A stretch of DNA of 64,000 nt from Lineus longissimus (GCF_910592395.1 NC_088314.1:13578001-13642000), one strand, 5' to 3'. Shown: positions 12,339-22,589, numbered from the stretch's first letter. Notes: generated by a model not told the origin, from the letters alone. Program-made: numbers and translations.

Positions 12339-12484
12339 AGTTGGCATATTAGAGTTGGAACAAACCGTTCACCCGGTAGAGACATCTTGCGGCTGAATAC
12401 TTATCTATCTCCATTGGAGTTGGCATATTTAAGTTGGAATCATGTCCATCAGAGTTGGCACTATTATAGAGTTGGAGCGTTACA
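12339..12484 (-). repeat. Ginger right terminal inverted repeat (146 bp)
   Basis: Reverse complement of 7043-7188 with few changes, ending GCGTTACA, followed by the target duplication AGGGT. Confidence 0.92.
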
Positions 12485-13554
12485 AGGGTCTCCAACAGAA
12501 CATCCAAACATCCAAACTGATGTCAGTGATATGTTCATACTTGGTTAGAATATTCTAGCTAAAATAGGCGGCCACATGACAGAGGGTATCTTCATACATG
12601 TTTTTACCAAATTAGAACATTCTAGCTCAAATAGTTACCAAATGTGGCACAACAGTGATGTCATGAACTTTGACCTCTGTGACCTTGAAATTTACGCTAA
12701 ACAAAAAACCTGTCTAATATGTCTTGTAACCCTACTATATATACATACCATAAATTTCTTATTAGGGTCGGACCATTTGCTATGGAGTTTGATCACATTT
12801 TGTGTTTTCGTAAAATGCCCCCTGGTGGCCAAACAAAGAATCATCTGGGACTGAAATTTGGTGTGAGTCGTCCCAGAGCCCAAGGGTAGGCCTACATAAT
12901 GTACTAAGTTTTAGGTCAGGACCACCAGCATGACCAGTGGTTTCAAAACGTGCAATACTAAAATACATACGACAGATGATACATCATCGCACTACCTTGG
13001 CGAGGGAGGGGGGGGGGGGGCGTGCCCTCCTTGGGGAACCAAAAAAAAAATTTTTTTTTTAAGTGAAAATAACCTCTCTGATGAGTTTTTGCACCTTACA
13101 ATGACCAATTCTGCTTCTAAATGACTTAAATTACCCTTTAAAGTCATCAAATTTCCAAAACCAGACAAAAAAATTTCTTGATTTTTTTTCGGCCGGGTAC
13201 GCCAAAAAGGTACAGACTCTTAACTTGTTTGATTATGTAGTTTATGCAGCTTCAAGCCCAAGTGTATAGGCGTAATCCACAGGTTATTTGAATTGCGCGC
13301 CTTATAGATTAAACCCATGACGTCATCATAGACCTAGGTCTACTGTAATGTAGGCATATTGTGAAGAAATGTGCTTTCGCACAATACAAAGTTTGCCGAT
13401 GGCGATGGCGATGAACTGGGGTGTTTGATTGATTTTTTTGTGCAGGCATGTTGCCACATTAAAGGCCTACGTGTACGCCTACGTTGTTAGCGACCAGCTA
13501 GCGAGCAAGATTGGGCCTTAGGCCTATGTTATCACTGCCAGGACCACTCCTTTG
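12485..13554. other. HINE-like remnants and G-rich tract; no gene
   Basis: The block 12730-12960 shares the TGCCCCCTGGTGGCCAAAC core and downstream body with 5550-5932 and 52286-52500. A run of about 12 G lies near 13008-13020. No coding sequence is supported. Confidence 0.45.
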
Positions 13555-14270
13555 GGGTATTCGAAAACCCTGGATCAACAAACACTGGACTGGACTGGAC
13601 TGGACTGGACTATGACTCAGCGCCCTCCACCACCTGGATTTTTCTAAAAGTTATACAATTCCCACAACCCTGCCGAATCTCTTCCCGCCTATTTCCATCA
13701 TCAACATCATGAACATGGCGTCACCCGAAAAGTCGTCCGGGTTTTATCGTAGATTTTACGATAATTGGCGACGACAGAATAGGTATGGTTATGTATTATG
13801 TAAACAGAAATATGTACAAGTGCCTGCTCTAGACATCTGAGTGATTTGTGGGTCTTGACACGCCATTAACATGATGAAATTGGCAGATGTGTGCCACCGG
13901 ACCGGCCTGATAATATCGATAATTCATCGAAGTGTATCGCCTACACTCATGTACATAGCATGCACATATCATGCACAGTGTAGCATAGACGGATCGCACA
14001 TGGGGTAGCACGTGCAAACCAATCAGCACACTCCCTTATAACATGGAGGTTTACCTCCGAGCTTATAATAACTCGAGCACATGGCATAGCCACGGCGAAG
14101 ATGGAATTGGCCACTATAAGTTTATCAGACTGATACCATGTCCCATTTCCCCGTCGTTTCTCAATACATTGTTGTCGCCATGTTGATGCAGGCGATGGTG
14201 AGCAGTGACGTTGAATCCAGTCCAGTCCAGTCCAGTCCAGTGTTTGTTGATCCAGGGTTTTCGAATACCC
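13555..14270. mobile_element. MITE with 9-bp target duplication (MULE-like)
   Basis: The termini are GGGTATTCGAAAACCCTGG on the left and its reverse complement on the right. The repeat runs on through ATCAACAAACA into a (CTGGA)n tract, about 55 bp in all. Both sides are flanked by ACTCCTTTG (13546-13554 and 14271-14279), a perfect 9-bp duplication as in Mutator-like elements. Inside, 13715-13782 could be a short first exon: ATG, MASPEKSSGFYRRFYDNWRR, then a GTATGG donor. This raises the possibility of a captured gene fragment. No transposase is present. Confidence 0.8.
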
Positions 14271-14332
14271 ACTCCTTTGTGCACTTACTAGGCATGTAAT
14301 GCATTAGTACACACATTCTGAATCATTCTGCT

Positions 14333-14625
14333 GCATGCAAAAACAACCTAAGTCAGGTGCAACAAGATCACGCATTTTAAAGCACTAACGTTAAAATCTG
14401 TCAAATTTCTCATTCCTTTAGAATCTCTGTATAATAACCATTTATCTAAGCAGTTGCTATTTCAATACTCACCAAAAGAATAACTAAAAACCTCCAAAAA
14501 CATTGATTGACAAAAAACAATGATTGAAGTAAACAGGTATTTTTCACCTCCTTTTGTGGAGAGCTGCATGCAAAAAGAGCCTAAGTCAGAAGATGTTAGA
14601 GCAAATACAACCTAAGTCAGACGTA
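14333..14625. repeat. Dispersed GCATGCAAAAA...CCTAAGTCAG motifs
   Basis: GCATGCAAAAACAACCTAAG near 14333, GCATGCAAAAAGAGCCTAAG near 14567 and CAAATACAACCTAAGTCAG near 14604 are related. They match the arms of the 45-bp palindrome at 14746-14790. This suggests a decayed foldback or terminal-repeat family. No gene is seen from 14271 to 14730. Confidence 0.5.
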
Positions 14626-14730
14626 GGTCATTTTTACACCAGATCACCATCTTTGCCTTCATTTTTTGGCAGAAGAGGGCAGCACCTGTAGGCAAACGTT
14701 ATTATTGGTGGATAGGGGACGGTATGAGGG

Positions 14731-15060
14731 TTACAGCAATGCTACCATGCAAAAACAGCCCAAGTCTCTGACTTGGGCTGTTTTTGCATGCACCCCTTCA
14801 AATGTATTAATAGTATTATGCATGTCATGATGTGCTTGTAGTACTTGTGGCTGTGCATACAAATGCGGGGCATATCCGCGCCCGAATAATCGCTGCAATT
14901 CACCATTTACAGTACTATTACTAACAACAGACGTCGTGGCTGTCGAACACGGTGGTGTTTGTGCCTGGAGCACACGTGGCAAATCTGGTGATTCTATTAA
15001 GCGGGTAACGACCGTGTTTACAAAATTTTCCAGGTCCGACTTATCCATGTTCTCCGCCAT
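14731..15060 (-). CDS. Unidentified exon-like frame
   Basis: From ATG at 15058-15060 the frame begins MAENMDKSDLENFVNTVV and runs ~110 residues with protein-like composition (Leu, Ser, Thr, Gln). It reads into the 45-bp palindrome before stopping, so the last ~15 residues are probably not native. It may be a first exon with a donor I could not identify. I recognise no domain. Confidence 0.3.
   Translation of the reverse strand: MAENMDKSDLENFVNTVVTRLIESPDLPRVLQAQTPPCSTATTSVVSNSTVNGELQRLFGRGYAPHLYAQPQVLQAHHDMHNTINTFEGVHAKTAQVRDLGCFCMVALL
14746..14790. repeat. Perfect 45-bp palindrome (21-bp arms, TCT loop)
   Basis: The left arm CATGCAAAAACAGCCCAAGTC is followed by TCT and the exact reverse complement. 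As RNA it would form a long uninterrupted hairpin. It overlaps the 3' end of the minus-strand frame 14731-15060. Confidence 0.85.
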
Positions 15061-15159
15061 TTTTTTAATACCGGCGGTCCTGCTAGGCGGCGCACGCAAT
15101 GTACACAAAAACTGATGACGTCATAATGTTCGACTTTATTTTTGTAGCGCTCGACTGAT

Positions 15160-15440
15160 TATTTTCTCGAGTATGAAATTTTTACTCGAGTAATGAAATT
15201 TTTACTTTCGACACTATTTCGGTATTTATTATGTATCATTATTATATTTTACAAACACTCGCAGTGAAATTTTTATTAATTGATTCAACTTCAATAAGTT
15301 AAATGAGAAGAAAAATAAATATCTCGACTTGAAAAAAAAATTTAGTTTCAAATTTTTTTTCTTGACTTGAAATATTTTTTCTTGACTTGAAAAAAAAAAT
15401 CTCGACTTGAAAAAAATAATTTCGACTTTTTGAAGCAAAC
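15160..15440. repeat. Low-complexity tandem repeats at the BEL break
   Basis: Two copies of a CTCGAGTA(A)TGAAATTTTTA unit lie near 15166-15200. About five imperfect units of TYGACTTGAAAAAAAAA lie near 15320-15440. The BEL integrase frame ends abruptly where the second array begins, so the array marks the truncation point. Confidence 0.65.
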
Positions 15441-16390
15441 GGCTTGCCATAGCGTTGGCGACAATTTTCTGCTTGTCGAAACTCTCAACTAACTGCCGCA
15501 GTTCTTTTTCCGCCCCAACGAAGTTGGTTTCATTGTCTGATACCATCAATTCGGGCTTGCCCCTCCTGGCCACCATCCTTGAAAAGGCGTTGAGAAAGCT
15601 TGGGGTGTCTAACCCGTAGGCTACCTCCAGGTGCACTGCTCTGGAAGTTAAACATGTGAACAAACACAGCCATCTTTTTGCTTGCGTGTTCCTTGTCAAT
15701 TTCACTAGAAACGGCCCTCCATAGTCTACTCCTGACCTGGCAAAGGCTCTGATAGGTACAGTTATCCTATAAGCCGGCAACGGAGCCATGATCTGCTTGA
15801 GTGGGTACCTGCGACTTGCTATACAAATGACGCACTCACGCTCCACCCTCTTGATCTCCTCTCGTCCATGGAGAATCCAATATCTCAGTCGAATATCTGC
15901 CAGTGTTCCATTAACTCCACGGGTGTGCCTCTGACGACTGTGTGCTCGCCTGATTATCAAGATGGCAAGGTGACTGGTGTTGTAAAGCAAGTACTGATGA
16001 CGAGCGTCGACAGGCAGATCTGAATTTTGGAGTCTTCCTCCAACGCGTAGGAATCCTTCAGCATTAAAGAACTGGGCAAGTGCTTTCAAAGGTACAGGTG
16101 GACACACTTCTTTGGTCTGGAGACCCTTGATGATATGTCCCAGCTTATCTTGCAGCTCCAACTTAATCCAGTACTTCTCTGCCGCTTCAATCTCAGAGGC
16201 TCCTAATTCGGGCTGCTGAATGTTCTCACGCTCCATGCCTGTTGCTTTCATAACCCGAATAAACCTGAACACCCAGGCAGTGACCCGCGTCAGTCTGGTC
16301 AAACCCGAGTAGGTGATATGGTCAAGCAATGCAGGACTATCGTTGCCGTCTGCAGCCCTCATTGCCCGAGACTCCTCTTCCTTTGATGTT
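15431..16390 (-). pseudogene. BEL/Pao integrase, truncated
   Basis: It begins in a different frame from RNase H, with stop codons between the two. A zinc-binding region (AHSRQRHTRG ... ECVICIASRR) precedes a DDE core with SGVDYGGPFLVK (first Asp) and LMVSDNETNFVGAEKELR (second Asp). The third catalytic residue and C-terminus are missing. After NAMASRLLQKVE the frame runs into the TYGACTTGAAAA repeats. Confidence 0.82.
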
Positions 16391-16406
16391 GTGCTATGCG
16401 ATCAGC

Positions 16407-18025
16407 TTACATCAGGTGGTGATTTGACTTCGACACTTCTTCTTGTGCCAGGTCTGACAGCCCATCACTATCAGGGTCTAGTCTCCTTTCAGCCGGCCAT
16501 CGATTTTCCTCCAATTGCAGGAAAGCAGGTCCTTCTGTCCAGAAACTCTCTTCGATGAGATTCTCCAAGCTGGATCCTCTAGTCCCCAGATCCGCAGGAT
16601 TCTGTTCACCCGGCACGTGTCTCCACTGTTGTGGACTTGATTTTTCCGGAATCTCAGCGACTCTATGTGACACAAATGGTTTATATCGCCTAGACTGTCC
16701 ATGGATCCAGTGTACAACATCCATGCTGTCGGTCCAAAAATGCAGGGTTGTCACTCCAAGTAATTTCTGAGTTTTCACCGCCAGCCTGAGTATGAGCTCC
16801 AACCTCGGTATGCTAATTGCTTTCAGTGGGGCTACACGGGCCTTTGCGGCTGCCAAGGCAATCCTGACTGTGACTGATACATCTGAATACAGACATCTTA
16901 AATAGATGGCTGCCGCGTAGGCCAGACTTGAGGCGTCTGCGAAAGTATGGATTTCCATCCTTTCCGGTGTGCTCTCTGTTGACTTTAGACACCTAGGTAG
17001 TTCATACCTGACAACAAGTGGTAGCTCTTCAGCCCAGACTCGCACCTGTTTGTCCAGAGCTTCAGGAAACTCCTCATCCCAGCCTAGTCCCTCAATCCAG
17101 GCATGTTGAAGAAGGATCTTGGCCCTGATGACAAACGGTGCGAGTAGCTGCAAGGGGTCGAACAACCTTGCCATGAGACTTAACAGGGTGCGCTTGGAGA
17201 CTACTTCTAATTCCGGTAGGGTATAAGAATATCCAAACACATCTTTCCCTGCATCCCATTTAATTCCAAGGGCCTTAACACTAGGAAGCTCAGATTCTTC
17301 AAGATTTACGATGTTTGGTGCCCTGTCTTCAGGTGGTATGTCCTGGAGTGCTTCTACGCTATTGCTAATGAATTTTCGAATGTCCCATTCTGCCTCGTGC
17401 AGCATCGCAGTTAACTCACGACAGAGTTGTATGATCTGTGGGACTGTGTCCAAGGACCTCATTACGTCGTCTATGTAAATGAACTGCAGGCAGGACTCAG
17501 CAGCCAATGGATAGGCATCCTGATTCCGCTCAGCATTAGTTCGAATGGTGAACTGGGCCAAGAAGGGCGATGCTCGGTCCCCAAATGGCAATCTCGAGGC
17601 TTCATACACTTTAATAGGTGAATCTGCATCTAAGTCCCGCCACAATATCCTATGAAATCGACGATCCTCCTCCCTGAGCACTATTTGACTGAACATCTCC
17701 CTGATGTCTCCTACGATGGCGAATGCTCCCCTCCGAAACATAACCAAGATATCCACGATGTCCTGCTGAAGCTTAGGACCTGTAAGCATTTCAACATTGA
17801 GGCTTTTATTTTGGTAATTGGCGGCGCCGTCGTACACTACACTAACTTTTGTAGTGGCACGGTCCTCCTTACTACACCGAAGTGGGGCAGATACCATCCT
17901 GGTTTGTAGGTTTCATCTCGTGGCACCTCTGTGATGTAGCCTTTTCGAATGTTTTCCCTTAATGCACCTTGATACTGCTCAGCAATGTGCGGTCTCTTCT
18001 TTAATGAGGTTTCTAAGCTGCGCAA
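16407..18025 (-). pseudogene. BEL/Pao reverse transcriptase and RNase H
   Basis: The RT opens with KRPHIAEQYQGALRENI and YLPHFGVVRR in one frame (to about 17850), then continues in a second frame with VSVVYDGAA, IVGDIREMFSQI, ASRLPFGDRASPF and FIYIDDVMRS. These are the BEL RT motifs; the catalytic box is YIDD. RNase H follows with TFADASSLAYAAAIY, LELI, FWTDSMDVVHWI and a VPGEQNPADLGTRG block. The frame closes at 16407. In BEL elements this polyprotein copies the RNA genome into cDNA inside particles. Confidence 0.85.
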
Positions 18026-18103
18026 AACGTATCCTAAGTCGATGTTATTTTAAGGGCGCTTCCTTCATGCTTGGTTTAAGGGTTGAGAAAGGAGAATATT
18101 CCT
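18026..18103. repeat. Direct repeat copy 2 (B2-type end of a YR element)
   Basis: About 77 bp beginning AAAACGTATCCTAAGTCGAT, nearly identical to 18392-18470. The BEL RT frame stops making sense exactly at its left edge, so 18026 is a likely element boundary. By analogy with the Ngaro element to the right this is the outer split direct repeat. Confidence 0.65.
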
Positions 18104-18933
18104 AAAGCATGAACGAACGCCCCTACGGAAACCAAGGGAGGGTGGGTGGGGGAAACATTCCGATTCCAGTTCCAGTATGTGGAACTTCCACTATATTCCT
18201 TGACCCACTGTCAGTGTGAGTGTTACACATGCACACCTCCCCGGGCTTCATACAGCCTGTTCCACTCCTCCTCGTTGGAGGGCGCTGGTCTTCTCCAGGA
18301 CTTCTGTCCCTCCTCCTTGCATCTAACATCCTTGCAAAAGACTGAGTTGATTGCATTCAGTTCGCGCCATCTAGGTCATCCACTTAGGATCAAAACGTAT
18401 CCTAAGTCGATGTTATTTTAAGGGCGCTTCCTTCATGCTTGGTTTAAGGGTTGAGAAAGGAAGAATATTCCTCGCTTCCACAACCCCCTCCATGCAACCC
18501 TGGCATGGAGATCTAAATTTCCACCAAACCTCAACACTCTCCAATTCCTCAATGGTAAGCCCAGTATTGCCCCGCTTGCTCTTGACCATATATCCGTCCG
18601 TTCCTGCCAGCCCTACCAGATATCACTATCCTCGCAAGGCCTATTTCAACCCCATACCTGATCCGGACCCTGCAGGAAGGACTAGATATATCCAAAACTG
18701 CGGGTCAAAACTGGGCTTACCAACCCAATCCTTTCAAGTCAAATGAATGCAAGACGTCATGCTCAATCTCACTACAGATAACCAAGAAACTCAAAATTAA
18801 AGAATACACATAGAAATTTATTTTCCAATACTTTTACAGAAATACCGGCTCAGAACACCTAGTCCACTGACCTGACAGTGACCCGGCCACATGTCACCGT
18901 TGCTGCAGCCCCATTACCCCGAGGCTTCACCCA
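18104..18933. other. 3' region behind the tyrosine recombinase
   Basis: No gene is supported. It contains the two ~77-bp direct repeats' spacer and, on the minus strand, an AATAAA polyadenylation hexamer at 18817-18822, about 110 bp behind the recombinase stop. Confidence 0.4.
18392..18470. repeat. Direct repeat copy 1 (B1-type)
   Basis: Near-perfect copy of 18026-18103; spacing of starts 366 bp. The corresponding spacing in the neighbouring Ngaro element is ~296 bp. Confidence 0.7.
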
Positions 18934-20109
18934 TTAAAACGCTTTTTTCAAAGTGGAGAGCTCCACATATCCATCACCCGCCATTCTAGCCTCGCCCCTC
19001 GCCATATTGTGGACCAAAGCCGTGGCTTGGTCTAGCTGACTACTCCTAGTGTAATGTTTAACAGAGTGATCTGAGAACCAGCCCACGTGTGTGCCTACGA
19101 CTGCTTTTCCACCCTGCTCTGCGGGCATAGACCTATAAAGCGAAATAGCGCAACCCGCCCGAATACTATGTGGTGTCTCTCCTTCATATATTTCTAAAAC
19201 ACTCAGGTAATGCTTCAACCGATCGTATGTTGCAGAGTAAGAAAACGGAATGTTATCAACCGACCCGTCCGTGGCAATAGGGCGAAAAAGATAACCACAG
19301 GACAAATCCAGACCCATGGACCTGGCCACCTTCATGTACCTTTCTACACCTCTAACCGGGCAAATCATTTCATCGTGAAATTTGAAAAGAGAGAAGACAT
19401 TCGGCCGATCTACACGAAAAGTTTTCCCCCAAGTGTGCTTTATCATCAGCCCCTCTCCGTCTGGCAGCTGCCGAATCTCCTGTGTCAGCATGATCCCAGC
19501 GTCATGCGCCCTGTCCCCACCAAAAAACATAAACTTTAACAAGGCCTGATCGCGTGCCAGAATAAACAAAGAAATAGCCCGACTTGTTATGGACAACTGC
19601 CTATCGATGTACATCGCGATCAATCTCAACTTATTTGCAAATAACGGGATCGCTTGCTTGGGAGCTGTTCTAGCTTTACTCTGTTCTTTTCGAATCTGCT
19701 CCAAGTAAATAGTCACTTCCTCAGAGTCCACCGGATTACCCACACCCCTACATTTGTCCCACGCTTCCTTAACGCCCCTCTTACGAAATAAAAGCTTCAG
19801 GTGGGAAACCTTTCCCGCCACCGTCCCAAACGCTAGCCGCCTTGGGCAAGAACAAACTGGGTTTCTATCTGCAATGCATGGACACAGAGAGACGTGTACT
19901 GGGGTTTTCCCCTGATTATCCTTCCAGGCTAGATATAAACAAATGTCACCTGGCAGACACGAGGTCAGCGACCTTCCCAGGCACGATAAGAACTTCTCCA
20001 GATCGACTTCAATTGCTGACTTCCTTTTCTGATATGATGAGGCCAAATGGTCTGCTTGCAATGACTGCACTCTAGATTGTAGGCCGACTAAGTCAATTGA
20101 GGCTGCCGT
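18934..20109 (-). CDS. Tyrosine recombinase, DIRS/Ngaro type, uninterrupted
   Basis: An open frame of about 390 residues follows a good acceptor (TATGTCTTCCAG) at 20110. Recombinase boxes are visible: FFGGDRAHDAG (first Arg), ETPHSIRAGCA (HxxR), HVGWFS (second His) and SVKHYTRSS (nucleophile Tyr). A Cys-rich patch (CPCIADRNPVCSCPRR) lies near residue 85 and matches the patch in the Ngaro recombinase at 22590-23811. Such enzymes insert circular cDNA by strand exchange without target duplication. No RT lies upstream; a MULE gene stop is ~28 nt away. The same acceptor position occurs in the sister copy, so splicing is probably native. Confidence 0.85.
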   Translation of the reverse strand, partial: TAASIDLVGLQSRVQSLQADHLASSYQKRKSAIEVDLEKFLSCLGRSLTSCLPGDICLYLAWKDNQGKTPVHVSLCPCIADRNPVCSCPRRLAFGTVAGKVSHLKLLFRKRGVKEAWDKCRGVGNPVDSEEVTIYLEQIRKEQSKARTAPKQAIPLFANKLRLIAMYIDRQLSITSRAISLFILARDQALLKFMFFGGDRAHDAGIMLTQEIRQLPDGEGLMIKHTWGKTFRVDRPNVFSLFKFHDEMICPVRGVERYMKVARSMGLDLSCGYLFRPIATDGSVDNIPFSYSATYDRLKHYLSVLEIYEGETPHSIRAGCAISLYRSMPAEQGGKAVVGTHVGWFSDHSVKHYTRSSQLDQATALVHNMARGEARMAGDGYVELSTLKKAF

Positions 20110-20137
20110 CTGGAAGACATAAATACGATGCCCAATA

Positions 20138-21735
20138 TTAACTCTCTGTGAGCACTATTCTGGCTACCCACAACGGGTGACTAACCGGCCTGGGTTGATA
20201 GCCAAATTTGGTCTGATCCATGACCGCACACACACCTTTTCCCGCCAGAGGCTGCATTTGTGCTTGAGACTGCAATATCGGCCACATACTTGTGGCAGAC
20301 AGCAGTTCCCCTCTAGAAATTGCAGGCTCCAAAGACTTCACATCTAACATCGTCAGGCCGTGGGGTCCATTCCGCAAGATGATCTCGGTGGGGTCTGGCA
20401 CTGAAGACCAACAGGGTGTGAAGCTGGACTTCGATGGTGTCTTTAATGGTGCTGAAGTTGGTACCGGTACAGTTGGTTTTGTCCTGATTGGTACCGGCAT
20501 TAATGGTTTGGCCTTGACGGTGGGATTTCTATTAAGACTAAGTTTGCTCTTCTTAATTACTGGCGGCTGTACTGTTGTAGTTGTAGTGATAAGAGATGAA
20601 GAGATGTCTTTCTTCTGTGCTCGAGATGGCAGGGTGAAAACAGAGGGTGGTGGTTTTCGTTTTGGTGGTCTCTTCATTGGCTGTAGTTCTAATCTTTGGT
20701 TCGGTGCTATTTTCGATTGTGGCATTGGTTGGGTGGGGGCTTCGCGGACGGCATTTATCACAGCGTTACACTGAGCCAGCAAGTTTTTGATCGTTCCGCT
20801 GATGTGTGGCAGTATTTGGGTGACAGCTTCATGTCCAATAAGTTCCCCTAACTTTGCGATATCTCCTTTTGTGGACTCGAGTAGTTTCTCCGTAGGGGTG
20901 GGGAGGACTCCCTTCTCCACAGGAGTCGACAGTTCCACTGTGGCATGTAGGTTGATGAAATCGATATCATCTGGGTCGGTGGCAACGTCATCATCAAGGG
21001 CAGGACGATCTTTGCTTGCTTTTTGCTTGATTCGTATGAGGAAAGCATGCACCTTGTGAATGTGCTTGCAAAGGAGGGAAGAATCATCACAATTGCAATG
21101 GTACATGTGTCCACAGAGACCAACGCAGGCAACCTCATGACACTTCTCAAAACAGTGGTCCTCGGAACATTCATCCTGAATGGCAGTGACCGTGTGCCAG
21201 ACGGATTCGTCAGTTTGCGATCTGACATGCCAGTGGTTTTGGTCCAGCGTATCGAGGGATTCATCTTTTATCTTTAGGCCTCTCTTGTGCCGTGTCTCTC
21301 TGGTGTCGCTTTTTGGCTTCTCTTGGACCGTTGGAGTGTACTGGGTGGCCTTGAGTCTGCGGACGAAATCCTCCTCTTCAATTCTCAGCAGCAGGTTCAG
21401 AAGGTCGTCAACGCGTTTGTTTGGTTTCCTGTCCATATAGAACGTTTTCAAACGATTATGGAAGGCCTCCACGAACATGTTGGTGTCAGCTGATGCATGT
21501 GGGAAATTTCTGTGGCACATGGCCCACGCCTCGGTCCGGTTCATGTATCTGGAGATGAAATAGTTGACAAACGATTCATATTTGGCAGTGTACTTTTCCT
21601 TGAAGGATTCCACCAGTTCGTGAAATTTTTCCGTACTCTTTTCCTCAAGGATGACAACAAGACATCCATAAATTTCGTTAATAATGGTTTCGTCTTTGAT
21701 GTCCTGTCGAAGCATCCGCTGCCAAGCGCGATGCA
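20138..21735 (-). pseudogene. MULE transposase, C-terminal half
   Basis: It continues the N-terminal half at 28673-29836 after removal of the LINE and Ngaro insertions: the CKWHLH end of the first half is followed by RAWQRMLRQD here. The catalytic Glu lies in NMFVEAFHNRLKTF. A SWIM zinc finger follows (HCNCDDSSLLCKHIH: C-x-C-x7-C-x-H). A ~280-residue Pro/Lys/Thr-rich tail then ends in LWVARIVLTES. The tail is unusual and lacks any feature I know from other MULEs. The frame is open except for the insertion, so the inactivation was by insertion, not by drift. Confidence 0.85.
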
Positions 21736-21925
21736 TACATACATACATACAAATAGCATTTATATAGCTTAAAATCCAATTAGAAAAATTGCTCAGCTGC
21801 GCTTAACAAAAACACTGTTCAAATAGTTTGGTTTTTAATCTTCTTTTGAACTCGCTGACGGTGGAGCTGTTGCGGGTGTTAGTGTCCAGCGAGTTCCATA
21901 ATTTGCTGGCATAAACTGTAAAGCT
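21736..21925 (-). mobile_element. LINE fragment (CR1/L2-like), 3' end
   Basis: The minus-strand frame reads SFTVYASKLWNSLDTNTRNS, then an FKRRLKTKLFEQ block and a stop, which is the usual C-terminus of CR1/L2-type reverse transcriptases. It ends in (ATGT)n near 21735-21752, the microsatellite tail of such LINEs. It continues 28376-28670 once the Ngaro element is removed. Confidence 0.8.
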
Positions 21926-21991
21926 TATCACATCAGAAGTGTTTTCCCCATTCCCTGTTGTTTTAGTACTGGGGGATTTAAAACTCCGGCC
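21926..21991 (-). repeat. Ngaro repeat B2
   Basis: The plus strand begins TATCACATCAGAAGTGTTTT and ends ...AACTCCGGCCA. It is nearly identical to B1 at 22222-22288 and forms the 3' edge of the element. Confidence 0.85.
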
Positions 21992-22166
21992 AGGGTAAAG
22001 CCTGGGGAGAAAACAAGGAACAGAGGAAACACGGGTGGGGCGGGTGGGTTACGAAATGCCGAGGGCTCCCAACTCAATATGTGCAATGAAGGAACCGGCA
22101 GCCTGCCCACGCGTGAGGAGGAGTTATGCTACTCCGCGGGAGAGAGCCTGCCACGTCTCTTTGCAA

Positions 22167-22223
22167 AGCCATCGAGAAATCCAAGTGACGTCACAAGGAA
22201 TGGGTTATACCACTTCAGGTGTT
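22167..22223 (-). repeat. Ngaro repeat A2
   Basis: About 57 bp containing AGTGACGTCACAAGGAATGG (plus strand), matching A1 at 28318-28375 with one or two differences. It abuts B1, so the B1|A2 junction equals the closed circle junction of the element. Confidence 0.85.
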
Positions 22224-22288
22224 ATCACATCAGAAGTGTTTTCCCCATTCCCTGTTGTTTTAGTACTGGGGGATTTAAAACTCCGGCC
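22222..22288 (-). repeat. Ngaro repeat B1
   Basis: Direct copy of B2. Immediately adjacent to A2. Confidence 0.85.
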
Positions 22289-22589
22289 AATAAACCCCGG
22301 CCGTGAAAACGGGATCGCCCGAATAAGCGGCAATCTAGACTCTTGGCGAAGCCGTATCTCCCAATACTCAAAATAAAAGAGGAGAAAAACCAGATTTGCG
22401 AAAATAGTATTTATTATTAGACATAAGACAGGCGACTGCCGGAGCTTACAAAATAGTACAGACGACCGCCGGAGTTTACAGAGTAGCAAAGGATATTGTT
22501 GCAAAGTAATTTCCAACGCATAATCTATGATATGCTGTCTTAAAGTAATTATTTGTTTGGCGAGACTTACAGATATGCGAAACAGTGGA

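Larger units (their letters stand above)
7043..12484 (+). mobile_element. Ginger-type DNA transposon, complete but decayed
   Basis: The 5,442-bp element is bounded by AGGGT at 7038-7042 and 12485-12489, a perfect 5-bp target duplication. Its inverted termini begin TGTTACGCTCC and TGTAACGCTCC, matching the TGTNR rule of Ginger elements. Inside, on the plus strand, are a Gypsy-like DDE integrase and then an OTU-like domain; OTU proteases are, to my knowledge, an accessory domain of Ginger proteins. The integrase carries two in-frame TGA codons and a frameshift, and the OTU region another, so this copy cannot make its own transposase. It lies in older HINE-like repeat DNA. Confidence 0.9.
15431..18025 (-). 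mobile_element. BEL/Pao retrotransposon fragment (pol only)
   Basis: RT, RNase H and integrase occur in BEL/Pao order on the minus strand. The 5' side is cut at 18025 by the YR-element direct repeat, and the integrase is cut by the simple-repeat array near 15431. No LTR was found. Frames change near 17850-17890 and between RNase H and integrase, so it is an inactive remnant. Confidence 0.85.

Noticed and set aside
20292-21772. Plus-strand frames over 20.3-21.8 kb
   Set aside because: Antisense shadows of the MULE C-terminal half, which has the catalytic Glu region and SWIM finger on the minus strand.
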